A stretch of DNA of 64,000 bases, from NCBI RefSeq assembly GCF_002770595.1, contig NZ_CP022986.1, positions 3,100,001-3,164,000 on the forward strand. The letters are read 5' to 3'. The notes under the pieces are model-generated. The model did no database searches. It had not been told where the DNA came from and saw only the letters and a list, made by a program, of their open reading frames with translations. A program made the position numbers and the translations under genes. Of this stretch, positions 26,177-35,908 are shown piece after piece. Numbering within the stretch: position 1 is the first letter of the stretch; each line of letters starts with the position of its first letter. The DNA comes from Chryseobacterium camelliae (lineage in GTDB: Bacteria > Bacteroidota > Bacteroidia > Flavobacteriales > Weeksellaceae).

Positions 26177-28117
26177 ATGAAGTATATACTTTTCATCATA
26201 CTATTTTTCAGTTTTTCAGCTCAGGCACAGATTGTTAATAAGACAGACAGCAATACGCTGGAAAAGAAACTGGAAGATACTTTGGTGATTGATTCAGGGA
26301 CAAAAGATTCCCTGAAGATCTTTAAACCTACCATCAATGACTACCTGTACCAGAAACAGTTCGCAGAAAAGAAAGTTTTTGATACGGTAATGACGTTTGA
26401 TAAAACCTATATTTTTTCACAGTATAATAACAGGGACAATTTCGGCAGGGTGCAGGTTGCCAATATCGGTGCCGGCTTTAATCCCCTGTCTTATGAATTG
26501 AATCCGGAACAGAACCTGGCTTTGATGCCCACCAATAAATCATACGGTATTTTAGGAGTGGATGACATCAAGTATTACGATGTAAAAACGCCTACCGCTA
26601 CCTTTGTGTATCACAATGCCATGAAGAACGGGGCTGCCCTTAAGTCCACATACACCCAGAATATAGGAAAGCGCTTTAATTTCGCCATCGAATACATGGG
26701 ATTACGTTCGCAGGGAATGTACAGGAACAGCCTTGCAGCCAATAACAATACTTTATTTTCCGGACATTATACTTCAAAGAACGGTAAATATGAATTGTTT
26801 GCCCATTATCTCCATCAGAATGTAAACAATCAGGAAAGCGGAGGGATTGCAGTCGACAGCCTGTTCCAGAACGGGAACAGTGATTCCAGGAACAGACAGA
26901 ATATGCAGGTTAACCTTGCTTCAACAAGCTCACAGTTTTCTTACCGCAGGTATTACCTTACCCATCAGTTTGCACCATTCAATTCAGACAAGATACCATT
27001 TAAAATCAGGCATACCATTTCTCATCAGGGAAATAAGTACCATTATACGGAAAATGCTCTCGAACCTTACTGGTTCAATAACGTTTCACAATTAGTAAAC
27101 CCCGGAGGAGCGTTGCCGGTTAAAAAATATTCGGATAACCTGAGCAATACGGTTAGCCTGGTCTGGGATAATGAGAAATTTAAACTGGATGCAGGACTGC
27201 GTTACCAGATGCTGAAGTTCGGCGTTACGGAAATTGCTTTGCCCAACCTTGCCATTCCATCTGAACTTAAAGAAAGCCGTTTGGGAGCTGTTGGAAATCT
27301 GCAGATCCGGCTTTTGGATAAGATACAGCTCAATTCTTTCCTCGAAATTTCCAAAGGAAGCCAGTTCGGGAGTTATATCAGGACCACAAACAATTTGTCT
27401 TTTGAACCTATCAAAGACTATTTTGTCAATGCAAAGGTGAACTTCCAAAGCGCTTACCCATCCTTCAATTATATCATGAATACATCCAATTACAGGAAAT
27501 TCAACTATTACCTTCAGGATGCAAAAAACCAGGCGGTTACAGAAATTGGGGGAAGCATAAACCTGAAATGGTTTAAAACCGAATTATTTGCCAATTATTT
27601 CAGGATAGATAATTACACCTACTTTGATCAGAATGCCCTTCCGCGTCAAAGTGATAATTCGCTCAACATTTCGCAGATTGGAGGCGATGCAACGGTAAGC
27701 TATGGGAAATTCCACCTGAACACAAGATTGCAGTTCCAGAATGTGCTTACCAATAAAAACCTGATGCCTTTACCAGGCTTCATAGGAAGAGCCAATATAT
27801 TCTACCAGACTAAAGCGTTTAAAAACGCCGCAGAAATCCAGACTGGTATTAAGGTCTATTATTTTTCTAAATTTGCTTCCAGGGAATATTTTCCGATCCT
27901 TAACGAATATATTCTTCCTGCTGCAAACTCCTTCTCTATCGGTGGGCAGCCGATTACGGATATCTATTTTAACATGAAGGTCAAGAAAATGTTCTTCTTT
28001 ATCGAAGGACAGCAGGTAGCCACATTCATTTCGCACAACAAAGCATACGCATTCCCGCATTATCCGGTATATGATTTCAGATTGAACCTCGGAATCGTAT
28101 GGTATTTGTTCAACTAA
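26177..28117 (+). CDS. Putative outer-membrane porin (Porin_10 family)
   Basis: The 646-residue protein resembles the Bacteroidota Porin_10 family of putative porins. A signal peptide (MKYILFIILFFSFSAQAQ) is followed by a short Asp/Ser/Lys-rich linker and the family segment FDKTYIFSQYNNRDNFGRVQVANIG, then many alternating amphipathic strands and a C-terminal FRLNLGIVWYLFN strand typical of beta-barrel insertion signals. The reading frame is open 38 codons further upstream, but that part contains the susD terminator and does not look like a signal peptide, so I start at 26177. The TTG start of bshC follows within 12 bases. Solute specificity is unknown. Confidence 0.8.
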   Translation: MKYILFIILFFSFSAQAQIVNKTDSNTLEKKLEDTLVIDSGTKDSLKIFKPTINDYLYQKQFAEKKVFDTVMTFDKTYIFSQYNNRDNFGRVQVANIGAGFNPLSYELNPEQNLALMPTNKSYGILGVDDIKYYDVKTPTATFVYHNAMKNGAALKSTYTQNIGKRFNFAIEYMGLRSQGMYRNSLAANNNTLFSGHYTSKNGKYELFAHYLHQNVNNQESGGIAVDSLFQNGNSDSRNRQNMQVNLASTSSQFSYRRYYLTHQFAPFNSDKIPFKIRHTISHQGNKYHYTENALEPYWFNNVSQLVNPGGALPVKKYSDNLSNTVSLVWDNEKFKLDAGLRYQMLKFGVTEIALPNLAIPSELKESRLGAVGNLQIRLLDKIQLNSFLEISKGSQFGSYIRTTNNLSFEPIKDYFVNAKVNFQSAYPSFNYIMNTSNYRKFNYYLQDAKNQAVTEIGGSINLKWFKTELFANYFRIDNYTYFDQNALPRQSDNSLNISQIGGDATVSYGKFHLNTRLQFQNVLTNKNLMPLPGFIGRANIFYQTKAFKNAAEIQTGIKVYYFSKFASREYFPILNEYILPAANSFSIGGQPITDIYFNMKVKKMFFFIEGQQVATFISHNKAYAFPHYPVYDFRLNLGIVWYLFN

Positions 28118-28129
28118 AATTTGCAGACG

Positions 28130-29716
28130 TTGAAAACAATCGATAAAATATCATTTACTGATATAGAAAGCATCCCTCAGCTCGTTAAAGATTTTCTGAA
28201 CCGGGATATTAAAGGTTTTGAAGACCATACCTTTACGCCGGATGCTGTTAAGAAGCAGATTCGTAAGAAACAGGAATCATTTACTCAGGAACAGAGAGAG
28301 GTGCTCTATCAGGCTTTGAAACAACAGCTTTCCGGTACTCATCTGTCTTCTCAACAGGAAGAAAATCTGGATCATTTAAGATCAGCTAATACCTTTACCA
28401 TTACTACCGGACATCAGCTGAACCTCTTTTCAGGACCTGTATTTTTTGTTTATAAAATTCTTCAGACCATTAAAACCTGTTCTTATCTGAAGTCCTGTTT
28501 TCCGGAATTCAATTTTGTTCCGGTATACTGGATGGCTTCTGAAGACCATGATTTTGCTGAAATCAACCATTTCAGGACGGAGAACCATTATTACGAAATC
28601 AACGAAAAATCCGGAGGCCCGGTAGGCAGGATTCATGTTAATGATTCTTTTTTTATTTCTGAATTTGAAAAAGAGTTCAGGGATTCCGTTTTCGGCACCG
28701 AACTGATTTTGATGCTTAAAGAAGCCTATAAGAACGGGAATACTTTAACGGAGGCAATCAGGATGTTTGTTAACAGGATGTTTGCCGGTTACGGACTAAT
28801 CAGTATTGACGGAGATTGCAGTATACTCAAGCAACAGGTAAAAGATGTTTTTCAGGACGAGCTCATCAACTTCAGCCTTCAGAAAGCTTCCCGGGATCAA
28901 GTTGATCTGCTTTCCGGCCGGTACGGTAAAGTGCAGGTCAATCCGCGTGAAATTAACCTGTTTTATCTTTCCGAAACCAGGGACAGGATAGATTTTGATG
29001 GCAATGCCTATTTCGTTGTTGATAAAAACATCAGGTTTACCAGAGAAGAACTGCTGCAGGAGCTTGAGGAGTTTCCGGAGAGATTCAGTCCTAATGCTCT
29101 GATGCGTCCCGTTTATCAGGAAAAGGTACTGCCTAACCTGGCGTACATTGGTGGTAATGCAGAAATCATGTACTGGCTGGAGCTCAAAGATTATTTTTCA
29201 TTGGTAAACCTTCCTTTTCCCATACTCATTCCGAGGAACTCCATGCTTTTTATTAAAGAAAAGACCGTCAGTAAAATAGAAAGGCTCAGCCTGAAACCCG
29301 AAAGCTTCTTCCTGAACTTTGCCAAAGTCGTTGAGGATAAAATCCTGGAAAACCAGGACATCCTGAAGATGCTGGAAGATAATGAAACTACGCTAAGAAA
29401 ACAGTTCTCTGAATTAAAGGCTGTTGCGGAAACTACCGAGAAATCCTTCGGGAATATGGTGCGTGCAGAAGAGGTCCGGCAGCTGAAATCTTTTAGGAGA
29501 CTGAAAAAACGGCTCCTGCATGCAGAAAAGATAAAGCAGAACGAACTTGTGGAACGATTGGAGAACCTTTTCCTGGAAGTGCATCCTTCAGGTACCTGGC
29601 AGGAAAGAGTTTACAACTTCAGTGTGTTCTTTGCCGATTACGGCTATGACTGGCTGCAAAGCTGCCTGGAAGAAATGGTGGTGGAGGAATCAAAACTAAT
29701 AATTGTTGCCATTTAA
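28130..29716 (+). CDS. bshC: Putative cysteine ligase BshC (bacillithiol biosynthesis)
   Basis: BshC catalyses the last step of bacillithiol synthesis, adding cysteine to glucosaminyl-malate. The protein (about 528 residues) matches family length and has the diagnostic TTGHQLNLFSGPVFFVYKILQ block, FVPVYWMASEDHDFAEINHF, the LMRPVYQEKVLPNLAYIGG segment with EIMYWLELKDYF, and a coiled-coil region near residues 390-450. No ATG is available: candidate starts are TTG at 28121 and TTG at 28130; I prefer 28130 because it gives an MKTIDKISF-like N-terminus. It directly follows the porin. BshA and BshB are not in this window. Confidence 0.92.
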   Translation: MKTIDKISFTDIESIPQLVKDFLNRDIKGFEDHTFTPDAVKKQIRKKQESFTQEQREVLYQALKQQLSGTHLSSQQEENLDHLRSANTFTITTGHQLNLFSGPVFFVYKILQTIKTCSYLKSCFPEFNFVPVYWMASEDHDFAEINHFRTENHYYEINEKSGGPVGRIHVNDSFFISEFEKEFRDSVFGTELILMLKEAYKNGNTLTEAIRMFVNRMFAGYGLISIDGDCSILKQQVKDVFQDELINFSLQKASRDQVDLLSGRYGKVQVNPREINLFYLSETRDRIDFDGNAYFVVDKNIRFTREELLQELEEFPERFSPNALMRPVYQEKVLPNLAYIGGNAEIMYWLELKDYFSLVNLPFPILIPRNSMLFIKEKTVSKIERLSLKPESFFLNFAKVVEDKILENQDILKMLEDNETTLRKQFSELKAVAETTEKSFGNMVRAEEVRQLKSFRRLKKRLLHAEKIKQNELVERLENLFLEVHPSGTWQERVYNFSVFFADYGYDWLQSCLEEMVVEESKLIIVAI

Positions 29717-29735
29717 TTTTAAAGGAGTATTTTTG
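29706..29735 (+). promoter_or_regulatory. Promoter of the LysM protein gene
   Basis: TTG at 29706-29708 and TATTTTTG at 29728-29735 have the ideal 19-base spacing. Transcription should start near 29742, giving a leader of only about 13 bases to the ATG at 29755. The -33 element overlaps the end of bshC. Confidence 0.8.
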
Positions 29736-29754
29736 TACATTATAATTGTCGACT

Positions 29755-31662
29755 ATGATTAAAAGGTTTTTTATTCTGTCCGGTCTTTGTATGGCTTTGG
29801 GCCTGTCTGCCCAGAAATCCCATACGGTGGTGAAAGGAGATACTCCTTACAGCATTGCCAGGAGATACGGCATAAGTGTAGATGAATTATTGAAACTGAA
29901 TCCTAAGCATAAAGATGGCAAACTGGCTATCGGAGATATTTTAACCGTTAAAACGGATACCCATGCAGCGGCGGATAAGAATAAACCGGCCCGCGGAGCG
30001 GAGCTGGGAAAGATTACCCTGCAACCTAAACAGACCATCTACGGCATTACAAAACAGTACAGGATTTCCGAGACAGATCTCAGAAAACTGAATCCTGATC
30101 TTGATTCCCATATGAAGATTGGAGACGAACTTACCCTGCCTATAGAAAGCATCAGGAAGTATGGTAATATCCAACAGCAGTCAACTCCGGTACAAAAAGC
30201 GGAACCAGCTATAGAACCGGCAGCAGCTTCTGCTGACGGAGAAAACTATACCATCCAGGCCAAAGATAATTACTACAGGATATCCAAGCAGTTCAATACT
30301 ACGAAGCAGGAATTGTTTGCTCTGAATCCCGGACTGGAAGAAAAAGGTCTGAAGCCGGGTGAAACCATAAAAGTAAGGAAAAATACAGCTGCAGAATCCT
30401 CTGAGGTTGCCGCCAAGGTAAAAATAGATCAGGACGACAGCAAGTCTTCTGTGGTGGAATCATCATCAGAAACTGCTGCTGCAGACGATTACGTTACTTA
30501 TACAGTTCAGCATGGAGATACGGTGTTTTCCATTGTGAATAAATTCGGGATTACAATTGATGAGCTGATTGCATTAAATCCGGAATTATCCGGCGGCCTT
30601 AAATCCGGCATGGTTTTGAAAATCCGGAAAATGGATCCCGCTTATGTCAAGAAAAATGGTGATGCCCTGAGTGTAGTCCTCATGCTTCCTTTCGGATACA
30701 GCACCAATGAAACCCAATACAGGGGGATGGCGACAGATTTCCTGACTGGTGCTAAGCTGGCGATTGAAAGAAATGCGGCCAGCGGCCAGAAACTGGATAT
30801 CAAAATAGTGGATTCCGGAAACGAAGCATCATTTAAAAGTTCGATGACCCAGATCAACCCTAATAATACAGACCTTATTGTAGGGCCATTCTTCAAATCC
30901 AATGTCATTGATGTCCTGGACTTTATTAAAAATCAGAAAATTCCTGTAGTAGCTCCGTTTGCAAACTCTCCGGAACTGTACAATTACAGCAATCTGATCA
31001 TTGTGGAAACCAATGACAAGACGTATGCCGATAAGATTGTTGATGAAGTAAAGACAGCATATGCCAACCAGAAAATCTATATAGTGGCTGATGCTAAGAA
31101 AGAGAATGCCAGTTATATTAAAGCAGGTATTGAAAAAGCAGTGAAAAGCGCTAATGTCATTATTGTGAATTCTCCGGCAGATATCCAGCTGGACCAGAAT
31201 ATGATGACAGGACAATCTGCGCCGGTAATTGCCATATTAGCCAATGATAGTGATGCTGCAGGAGAAGCATTTTCTAACAGGGTCATTGCCCTTTCAAAAG
31301 ACGTTCAGGGCGTAAAAGCATTCAGCATGTATTACCATCCGAGCTTCGAAAGAAAAGTGGACGACCTCAGCCAGGCTCACCTGGTGTATCTGATGGACAG
31401 GAAAATCAATACGGAAGGAAGCTTTGAAAAAGAAATTCTCGCAGCCTATAAAGCCAAATACTGCAAGACACCTCCTAAATATGCCATCATCGGGTTTGAT
31501 GTGATGAATGATATGCTGACCAGGGAAAACCGTAAAGGGGAGATTTTCCGTCAGATGAATAAAGTTCAGACCCAACTGGCCACAAAATTTGAATTTGTAA
31601 AATCCAAAGCGAATGGGGCTTATGTCAATACCGGTTACAGGGTAATCAGGCTTATGCCATAA
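29755..31662 (+). CDS. Exported protein with four LysM domains and a periplasmic-binding-protein-like domain
   Basis: The 635-residue protein begins with a signal peptide (MIKRFFILSGLCMALGLSAQ) and has four LysM modules at about 21-65, 85-130, 155-205 and 245-290, each with a (H/Y)TV..GDT..SIA..(F/Y)G-like core. These should bind peptidoglycan or related N-acetylglucosamine polymers. The C-terminal ~340 residues look like a type 1 periplasmic binding protein (LSVVLMLPFGY, GAKLAIE, DLIVGPFF, PVVAPFANSP), similar to LppC/LpoA-type amino-acid-binding folds. It could be an envelope scaffold regulating cell-wall synthesis. The ATG at 29755 is chosen over an in-frame TTG three codons earlier because the promoter leaves a 13-base leader to it. 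Confidence 0.82.
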   Translation: MIKRFFILSGLCMALGLSAQKSHTVVKGDTPYSIARRYGISVDELLKLNPKHKDGKLAIGDILTVKTDTHAAADKNKPARGAELGKITLQPKQTIYGITKQYRISETDLRKLNPDLDSHMKIGDELTLPIESIRKYGNIQQQSTPVQKAEPAIEPAAASADGENYTIQAKDNYYRISKQFNTTKQELFALNPGLEEKGLKPGETIKVRKNTAAESSEVAAKVKIDQDDSKSSVVESSSETAAADDYVTYTVQHGDTVFSIVNKFGITIDELIALNPELSGGLKSGMVLKIRKMDPAYVKKNGDALSVVLMLPFGYSTNETQYRGMATDFLTGAKLAIERNAASGQKLDIKIVDSGNEASFKSSMTQINPNNTDLIVGPFFKSNVIDVLDFIKNQKIPVVAPFANSPELYNYSNLIIVETNDKTYADKIVDEVKTAYANQKIYIVADAKKENASYIKAGIEKAVKSANVIIVNSPADIQLDQNMMTGQSAPVIAILANDSDAAGEAFSNRVIALSKDVQGVKAFSMYYHPSFERKVDDLSQAHLVYLMDRKINTEGSFEKEILAAYKAKYCKTPPKYAIIGFDVMNDMLTRENRKGEIFRQMNKVQTQLATKFEFVKSKANGAYVNTGYRVIRLMP

Positions 31663-31702
31663 CCCTGATAATAGCATTGGAGAATATTGTTAACATTATA
31701 AT

Positions 31703-31710
31703 TATATTTG
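31703..31710 (+). promoter_or_regulatory. -7 box of fabD
   Basis: TATATTTG, a perfect TAnnTTTG match, lies 22 bases before the fabD ATG at 31732. Upstream TTG triplets are present but not at the ideal 19-base distance. It overlaps the in-frame extension of the fabD frame, supporting the later start. Confidence 0.6.
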
Positions 31711-31731
31711 CATAATATTTTAAATCAATAC

Positions 31732-32607
31732 ATGAAAGCACTTGTATTTCCTGGGCAGGGTTCTCAATTCGTGGGAATGGGAAAAGAATTATATGATTCT
31801 CGAAAAGACATAAAGGATTTGATGGAATCTGCCAATGAAATTTTAGGTTTCGACATCCTTTCCATTATGTTTAACGGGACGGATGAAGATCTTAAAAGAA
31901 CAGAGGTTACACAGCCTTCTATTTTTATCCATTCAGTTGCTGCGCTTAAGGCAGTTAACGGCTTGGGAGCTGAAATGGTAGCAGGACACTCTTTAGGGGA
32001 GTTCTCCGCACTGGTAGCCAACGGTGTTTTATCTTTTGATGACGGATTGAGGCTGGTATCGGAAAGGGCAAAAGCAATGCAGGATGCCTGCAATGCCAAT
32101 CCGAGTTCCATGGCCGCTATCCTCGGGCTGGAAGATGCCAAAGTAGAAGAAATTTGCAGCCAGATCGAAGGGATCGTGGTACCGGCAAACTATAACTGCC
32201 CCGGACAGCTGGTTATCTCCGGCGAAACATCAGCAGTAGAAGAGGCTTGTGAGAAACTTAAGGAAGCAGGAGCCAAAAGAGCTTTGCTGTTACCGGTAAA
32301 CGGGGCATTCCATTCGCCGCTTATGCAGCCTGCACAGGAGAAACTGTCTGCAGCGATCGAGAAAACAAAATTCAGAAAGCCTACTATTCCTGTGTATCAG
32401 AATATCACTACTACAGCGGTAACCAATCCTGAAGAAATCAAACAAAACCTTATTGCACAGCTTACAGGACCTGTAAAATGGACCCAATCTGTTCAGAACA
32501 TGATCAAAGACGGAGCCTCTCAGTTTGTGGAAGTAGGTCCTGGAAAAACCCTTCAGGGTCTTATAAAAAAAATTGACAGTTCTGTGAATATGGCTTCTGC
32601 AATTTAA
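31732..32607 (+). CDS. fabD: Malonyl-CoA:acyl carrier protein transacylase
   Basis: FabD transfers malonyl from CoA to acyl carrier protein to start fatty-acid elongation in the cytoplasm. The 291-residue length is normal. The nucleophile elbow GHSLGE places the catalytic serine at S87, the N-terminus has FPGQGSQFVGMGK, and the C-terminal half carries NGAFHSPLM with the active-site histidine and the VEVGPGKTLQGL segment. The frame is open eight codons upstream, but the ATG at 31732 gives the conserved MKALVFPGQGSQ start. Confidence 0.96.
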   Translation: MKALVFPGQGSQFVGMGKELYDSRKDIKDLMESANEILGFDILSIMFNGTDEDLKRTEVTQPSIFIHSVAALKAVNGLGAEMVAGHSLGEFSALVANGVLSFDDGLRLVSERAKAMQDACNANPSSMAAILGLEDAKVEEICSQIEGIVVPANYNCPGQLVISGETSAVEEACEKLKEAGAKRALLLPVNGAFHSPLMQPAQEKLSAAIEKTKFRKPTIPVYQNITTTAVTNPEEIKQNLIAQLTGPVKWTQSVQNMIKDGASQFVEVGPGKTLQGLIKKIDSSVNMASAI

Positions 32608-32622
32608 TCTTATACCCATACC

Positions 32623-33525
32623 ATGAGCAGGATATTTTCACCGGGAAAGCTGATGCTGACTTCAGAATATTTTGCCCTTGATGGAGCTCTTGTCCTGGCC
32701 GTACCTACGAAGCTTGGACAAGAGTTTTTTTTTGAAGTAATAGGAGATTGTGAAAGCATGGTTTTCTGGGAAGCACTTCATCAGGGCAATACATGGCTGA
32801 AAGCAGTTATTGATTACAAAAACTGGGATATTGCGGAAACCAATATTCCTTCCGCTGCAGAATTCGTCCTGAACACATTAAAGAATGTACAGCAGCTTTC
32901 CTCTACCCGATTGAGCGGGGATTCTTCCTATCATATAAAGACCAACCTTCAGTTTCCTTCAGATTATGGCCTCGGCAGCAGTTCAACGTTAATGAATAAC
33001 CTTGCCGAATGGGCTGCCATCGATCCTTTCCGGTTGAATACCCTAAGCCTGGGTGGAAGCGGTTATGATATTGCCGTGGCAAAAGAGAAATCTGCCGTTC
33101 TGTATCAAAGTGTGCCTGAGATAAAATATGATAAGGTGATATTTAATCCGGTATTCAAAGATGATCTCATTTTTATCCACCTGAACCAGAAGCAGGACAG
33201 CCGCGAAGCGATCCGCCTGTACCGTTCAAAAATAAAGTCTCCTGAACTTGTCAATGAATTTTCAGATTTGACAAAGAAAATTTTGTTATGCAGAGAATTG
33301 GAAAATTTTTCCAGCTTAATGTTGATTCATGAACAAAAAATATCAGATTTCCTTGAAATTCCCACAGTTAAAGAGCGCTTTTTCTCTGATTGTCCGGTAT
33401 TTGTAAAAAGTCTGGGAGCCTGGGGAGGCGATTTTGTCATGAGCGCAAAATTTGACGGCTTTGAGGACTATTTTTGGGGAAAAGGTTTCACATCCGTTTT
33501 TAATTGGAGTGACTTAATTGGCTGA
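32623..33525 (+). CDS. GYDIA-type GHMP kinase
   Basis: The 300-residue protein is a GHMP-superfamily small-molecule kinase of the Bacteroidota group with a GGSGYDIAVAKEKSAVLYQ segment (GYDIA at about 146-150). Motif 1 is FSPGKLMLTSEYFALDGALVLAVPT at the N-terminus, the phosphate-binding motif 2 is YGLGSSSTL (~114-122), and motif 3 is GAWGGDFVM near the C-terminus. It resembles mevalonate or phosphomevalonate kinases, but the substrate of this group is not established as far as I know. It follows fabD after 15 bases, so the two are probably cotranscribed. Confidence 0.85.
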   Translation: MSRIFSPGKLMLTSEYFALDGALVLAVPTKLGQEFFFEVIGDCESMVFWEALHQGNTWLKAVIDYKNWDIAETNIPSAAEFVLNTLKNVQQLSSTRLSGDSSYHIKTNLQFPSDYGLGSSSTLMNNLAEWAAIDPFRLNTLSLGGSGYDIAVAKEKSAVLYQSVPEIKYDKVIFNPVFKDDLIFIHLNQKQDSREAIRLYRSKIKSPELVNEFSDLTKKILLCRELENFSSLMLIHEQKISDFLEIPTVKERFFSDCPVFVKSLGAWGGDFVMSAKFDGFEDYFWGKGFTSVFNWSDLIG

Positions 33526-33612
33526 AATTCATAATTTTATAAACCTGTTTTTTTATTTGCCATTCTGACATATATCATTATATTTAAACCATCTTTAACA
33601 ATTAGTTAATAT

Positions 33613-33620
33613 TAATTTTG
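33613..33620 (+). promoter_or_regulatory. -7 box of pckA
   Basis: TAATTTTG is a perfect TAnnTTTG match 36 bases upstream of the pckA start. No TTG is found at the ideal spacing, so activation by another factor is possible. Confidence 0.55.
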
Positions 33621-33655
33621 TCAGTACCCAAAAAGAAACAGAAAATATAAGTACA

Positions 33656-35275
33656 ATGAAAAACGCTAAAATCATCCGCGATTTAGAAAAATTAGGGATC
33701 AGGGGAGACTATGAACTGGTATATAATCCTTCTTATGAAGAGTTGTATCAGGCTGAAGTTTCTTCCGACAATCAGGGCTTTGAGAAGGCTGAACTTACGG
33801 AATCTGGTGCAGTATCAGTAAAAACAGGAATTTTCACAGGTCGTTCACCTAAAGACAGATACATTGTTCAGGATGATGTTACAAGAGATACCATTTTCTG
33901 GGACGGTAAGGTCAACCTGCCGACAACACCGGAAATTTTCAGCTCCTGTAAAGAACTGGTGTTGAATCAGCTTTCTGATGCAAAGAAAATTTACGTGGTG
34001 GATGCATTTTGCGGAACCAATGCAGATACCAGGCTCAAAGTAAGGTTCATCGTAGAGGTTGCCTGGCAGGCCCACTTCGTAACGAATATGTTCATCAGGC
34101 CTTCCCATTATGAGCTGGAGCATTTCGGAGAACCGGATTTCACGGTGATCAACGGTTCAAAAGTAACCAATCCTCACTGGGAAGAGCAGGAACTGAATTC
34201 TGAAAACTTTATCATGTTCAACCTGACCGAAAAACTTCAGATCATCGGTGGAACGTGGTATGGCGGGGAAATGAAGAAAGGGATGTTTGCCATGATGAAC
34301 TATTATCTGCCATTGAAAGGCATGGCTTCCATGCACTGTTCTGCCAATGTAGGTGAGGACGGGGATGTAGCGCTTTTCTTCGGCCTTTCGGGAACAGGGA
34401 AAACTACCTTGTCTGCAGATCCGAAAAGATACCTGATCGGTGATGACGAACATGGCTGGGACAACAACGGCGTTTTCAATTATGAAGGCGGGTGTTATGC
34501 TAAAGTCATTGACTTATCAGCGGAAAAAGAACCGGATATTTTCAGGGCTATTAAGAGGGATGCATTACTGGAAAATGTGGTTGTGAATGACGGTGTTTCA
34601 GATTATACCGATGGATCTATTACGGAAAACACCAGGGTTTCCTATCCTATTTACCATATCAATAAAATTGTTCTGCCATCCAAAGCAGGACACGCTAAAA
34701 AAATTGTTTACCTTTCTGCGGATGCTTTCGGGGTGTTGCCTCCGGTTTCCATTCTGGATGAAGACCAGGCACAGTATCACTTCCTTTGCGGGTATACGTC
34801 CAAACTGGCCGGAACAGAAAGGGGAATAACAGCACCGGAACCGTCTTTCTCACCGGCTTTCGGAGAAGCTTTTCTTACCCTGCACCCTACCATGTATTCC
34901 AAGACTTTAATTGGGAAGATGAAAGAGCACGGAGCAAAAGCTTATCTGGTGAATACAGGATGGAACGGTACCGGGAAAAGAATTTCACTGAAGGATACAC
35001 GGGCGATTATTGATGCTATTATTGACGGTTCTATCGAAGATGCTCCTAAGACAAGAATTCCGATCATGAATCTGGAAATCCCTACTGAGCTCCCTAATGT
35101 ATCTGAAGGTATTTTAGATCCAAGGCAAACCTATACTGAGGTTGCCGAATGGGAAGAAAAAGCAAAAGACCTTGCTGCGAAATACATTAAGAATTTCGAT
35201 CAGTACTGCAATACGGAAGAAGGAAAAAGACTGGTGTCTTCAGGTCCTCAGTTACAGAAACAAGCGATCAATTAA
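33656..35275 (+). CDS. pckA: Phosphoenolpyruvate carboxykinase (ATP)
   Basis: PckA converts oxaloacetate and ATP to phosphoenolpyruvate, ADP and CO2, the entry step of gluconeogenesis. The 539-residue protein has the family's substrate segment [11 protein letters not shown], the [13 protein letters not shown] region, [19 protein letters not shown], the kinase P-loop [14 protein letters not shown] followed by IGDDEHGW, and the C-terminal nucleotide segment [19 protein letters not shown]. It stands alone with its own promoter and a terminator shared with the convergent aroQ. Confidence 0.97.
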   Translation: MKNAKIIRDLEKLGIRGDYELVYNPSYEELYQAEVSSDNQGFEKAELTESGAVSVKTGIFTGRSPKDRYIVQDDVTRDTIFWDGKVNLPTTPEIFSSCKELVLNQLSDAKKIYVVDAFCGTNADTRLKVRFIVEVAWQAHFVTNMFIRPSHYELEHFGEPDFTVINGSKVTNPHWEEQELNSENFIMFNLTEKLQIIGGTWYGGEMKKGMFAMMNYYLPLKGMASMHCSANVGEDGDVALFFGLSGTGKTTLSADPKRYLIGDDEHGWDNNGVFNYEGGCYAKVIDLSAEKEPDIFRAIKRDALLENVVVNDGVSDYTDGSITENTRVSYPIYHINKIVLPSKAGHAKKIVYLSADAFGVLPPVSILDEDQAQYHFLCGYTSKLAGTERGITAPEPSFSPAFGEAFLTLHPTMYSKTLIGKMKEHGAKAYLVNTGWNGTGKRISLKDTRAIIDAIIDGSIEDAPKTRIPIMNLEIPTELPNVSEGILDPRQTYTEVAEWEEKAKDLAAKYIKNFDQYCNTEEGKRLVSSGPQLQKQAIN

Positions 35276-35281
35276 TATACT

Positions 35282-35309
35282 AAGCCTCATCACTGATGAG
35301 GCTTTTTTT
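35282..35309. terminator. Terminator after pckA (possibly bidirectional)
   Basis: A 10-bp stem (35282-35291 with 35295-35304) with a 3-base loop is followed by a run of seven T on the plus strand. It sits between the convergent pckA and aroQ genes, seven bases after the pckA stop. Confidence 0.88.
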
Positions 35310-35351
35310 ATGGGATCTATTGATCTTTTTTTAAATGATGCTCAGGAATTA

Positions 35352-35759
35352 TCATTTTAACCCCAGGACAGCCAGCCGGTATCCCTCCATTCCGAAACCG
35401 GACAAAACCGCATCAGACTGTGCTGCTGTCACAGATTTCTGACGGAACTCCTCTCTTGTATAGATATTGCTGATATGCACTTCGATCTTTTGCTGCCGGA
35501 TGTTTTTTAAACAGTCCGCAATAGCATATGAATAATGCGTAAATGCCCCCGGATTGATGATAAGGGCATCAAAATCATCCTCCTGAAGCCGATTGATGAT
35601 CTCCCCCTCAATATTGGACTGGTAATACAGGATATCATAAGAGGTAAATTCACCTCTCAGCCGCTCCAGGTAGTCTTCCATGGATACTGTCCCGTAGATT
35701 TCAGGTTCCCGGGTGCCTAAAAGATTGAGATTGGGTCCGTTGACGATAAGGATTTTCAT
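35352..35759 (-). CDS. aroQ: 3-dehydroquinate dehydratase, type II
   Basis: AroQ dehydrates 3-dehydroquinate to 3-dehydroshikimate in the shikimate pathway. The 135-residue protein has ILIVNGPNLNLLGTREPEIYG, the catalytic-tyrosine loop region, YQSNIEGEIINRL, INPGAFTHYSYAI and EVHISNIYTREEFRQKS with the general-acid histidine. The frame is open nine codons further upstream, but the ATG complementary to 35757-35759 gives the canonical MKILIVNGPNLN start, and a minus-strand -7 box (TATATTTG, 35774-35781) lies just ahead of it. It is convergent with pckA. Confidence 0.95.
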   Translation of the reverse strand: MKILIVNGPNLNLLGTREPEIYGTVSMEDYLERLRGEFTSYDILYYQSNIEGEIINRLQEDDFDALIINPGAFTHYSYAIADCLKNIRQQKIEVHISNIYTREEFRQKSVTAAQSDAVLSGFGMEGYRLAVLGLK

Positions 35760-35773
35760 TCCGATGCTTTTTT

Positions 35774-35781
35774 CAAATATA
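35774..35781 (-). promoter_or_regulatory. -7 box of aroQ
   Basis: The minus strand reads TATATTTG, a perfect -7 consensus, 15 bases before the aroQ ATG. No TTG lies at the ideal spacing. Its position excludes the longer reading frame that starts at 35786. Confidence 0.6.
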
Positions 35782-35908
35782 ATCATTTAAATCATGTCAG
35801 AAAATGCCAATCCGTTTAATTATGGAATGATATTCTCTAGTTGAATTTTCAGGCTTTTGGTCAGGATTGTAAAACATAAGCCTTACCTTTATATGCATTT
35901 CTTCTGCT

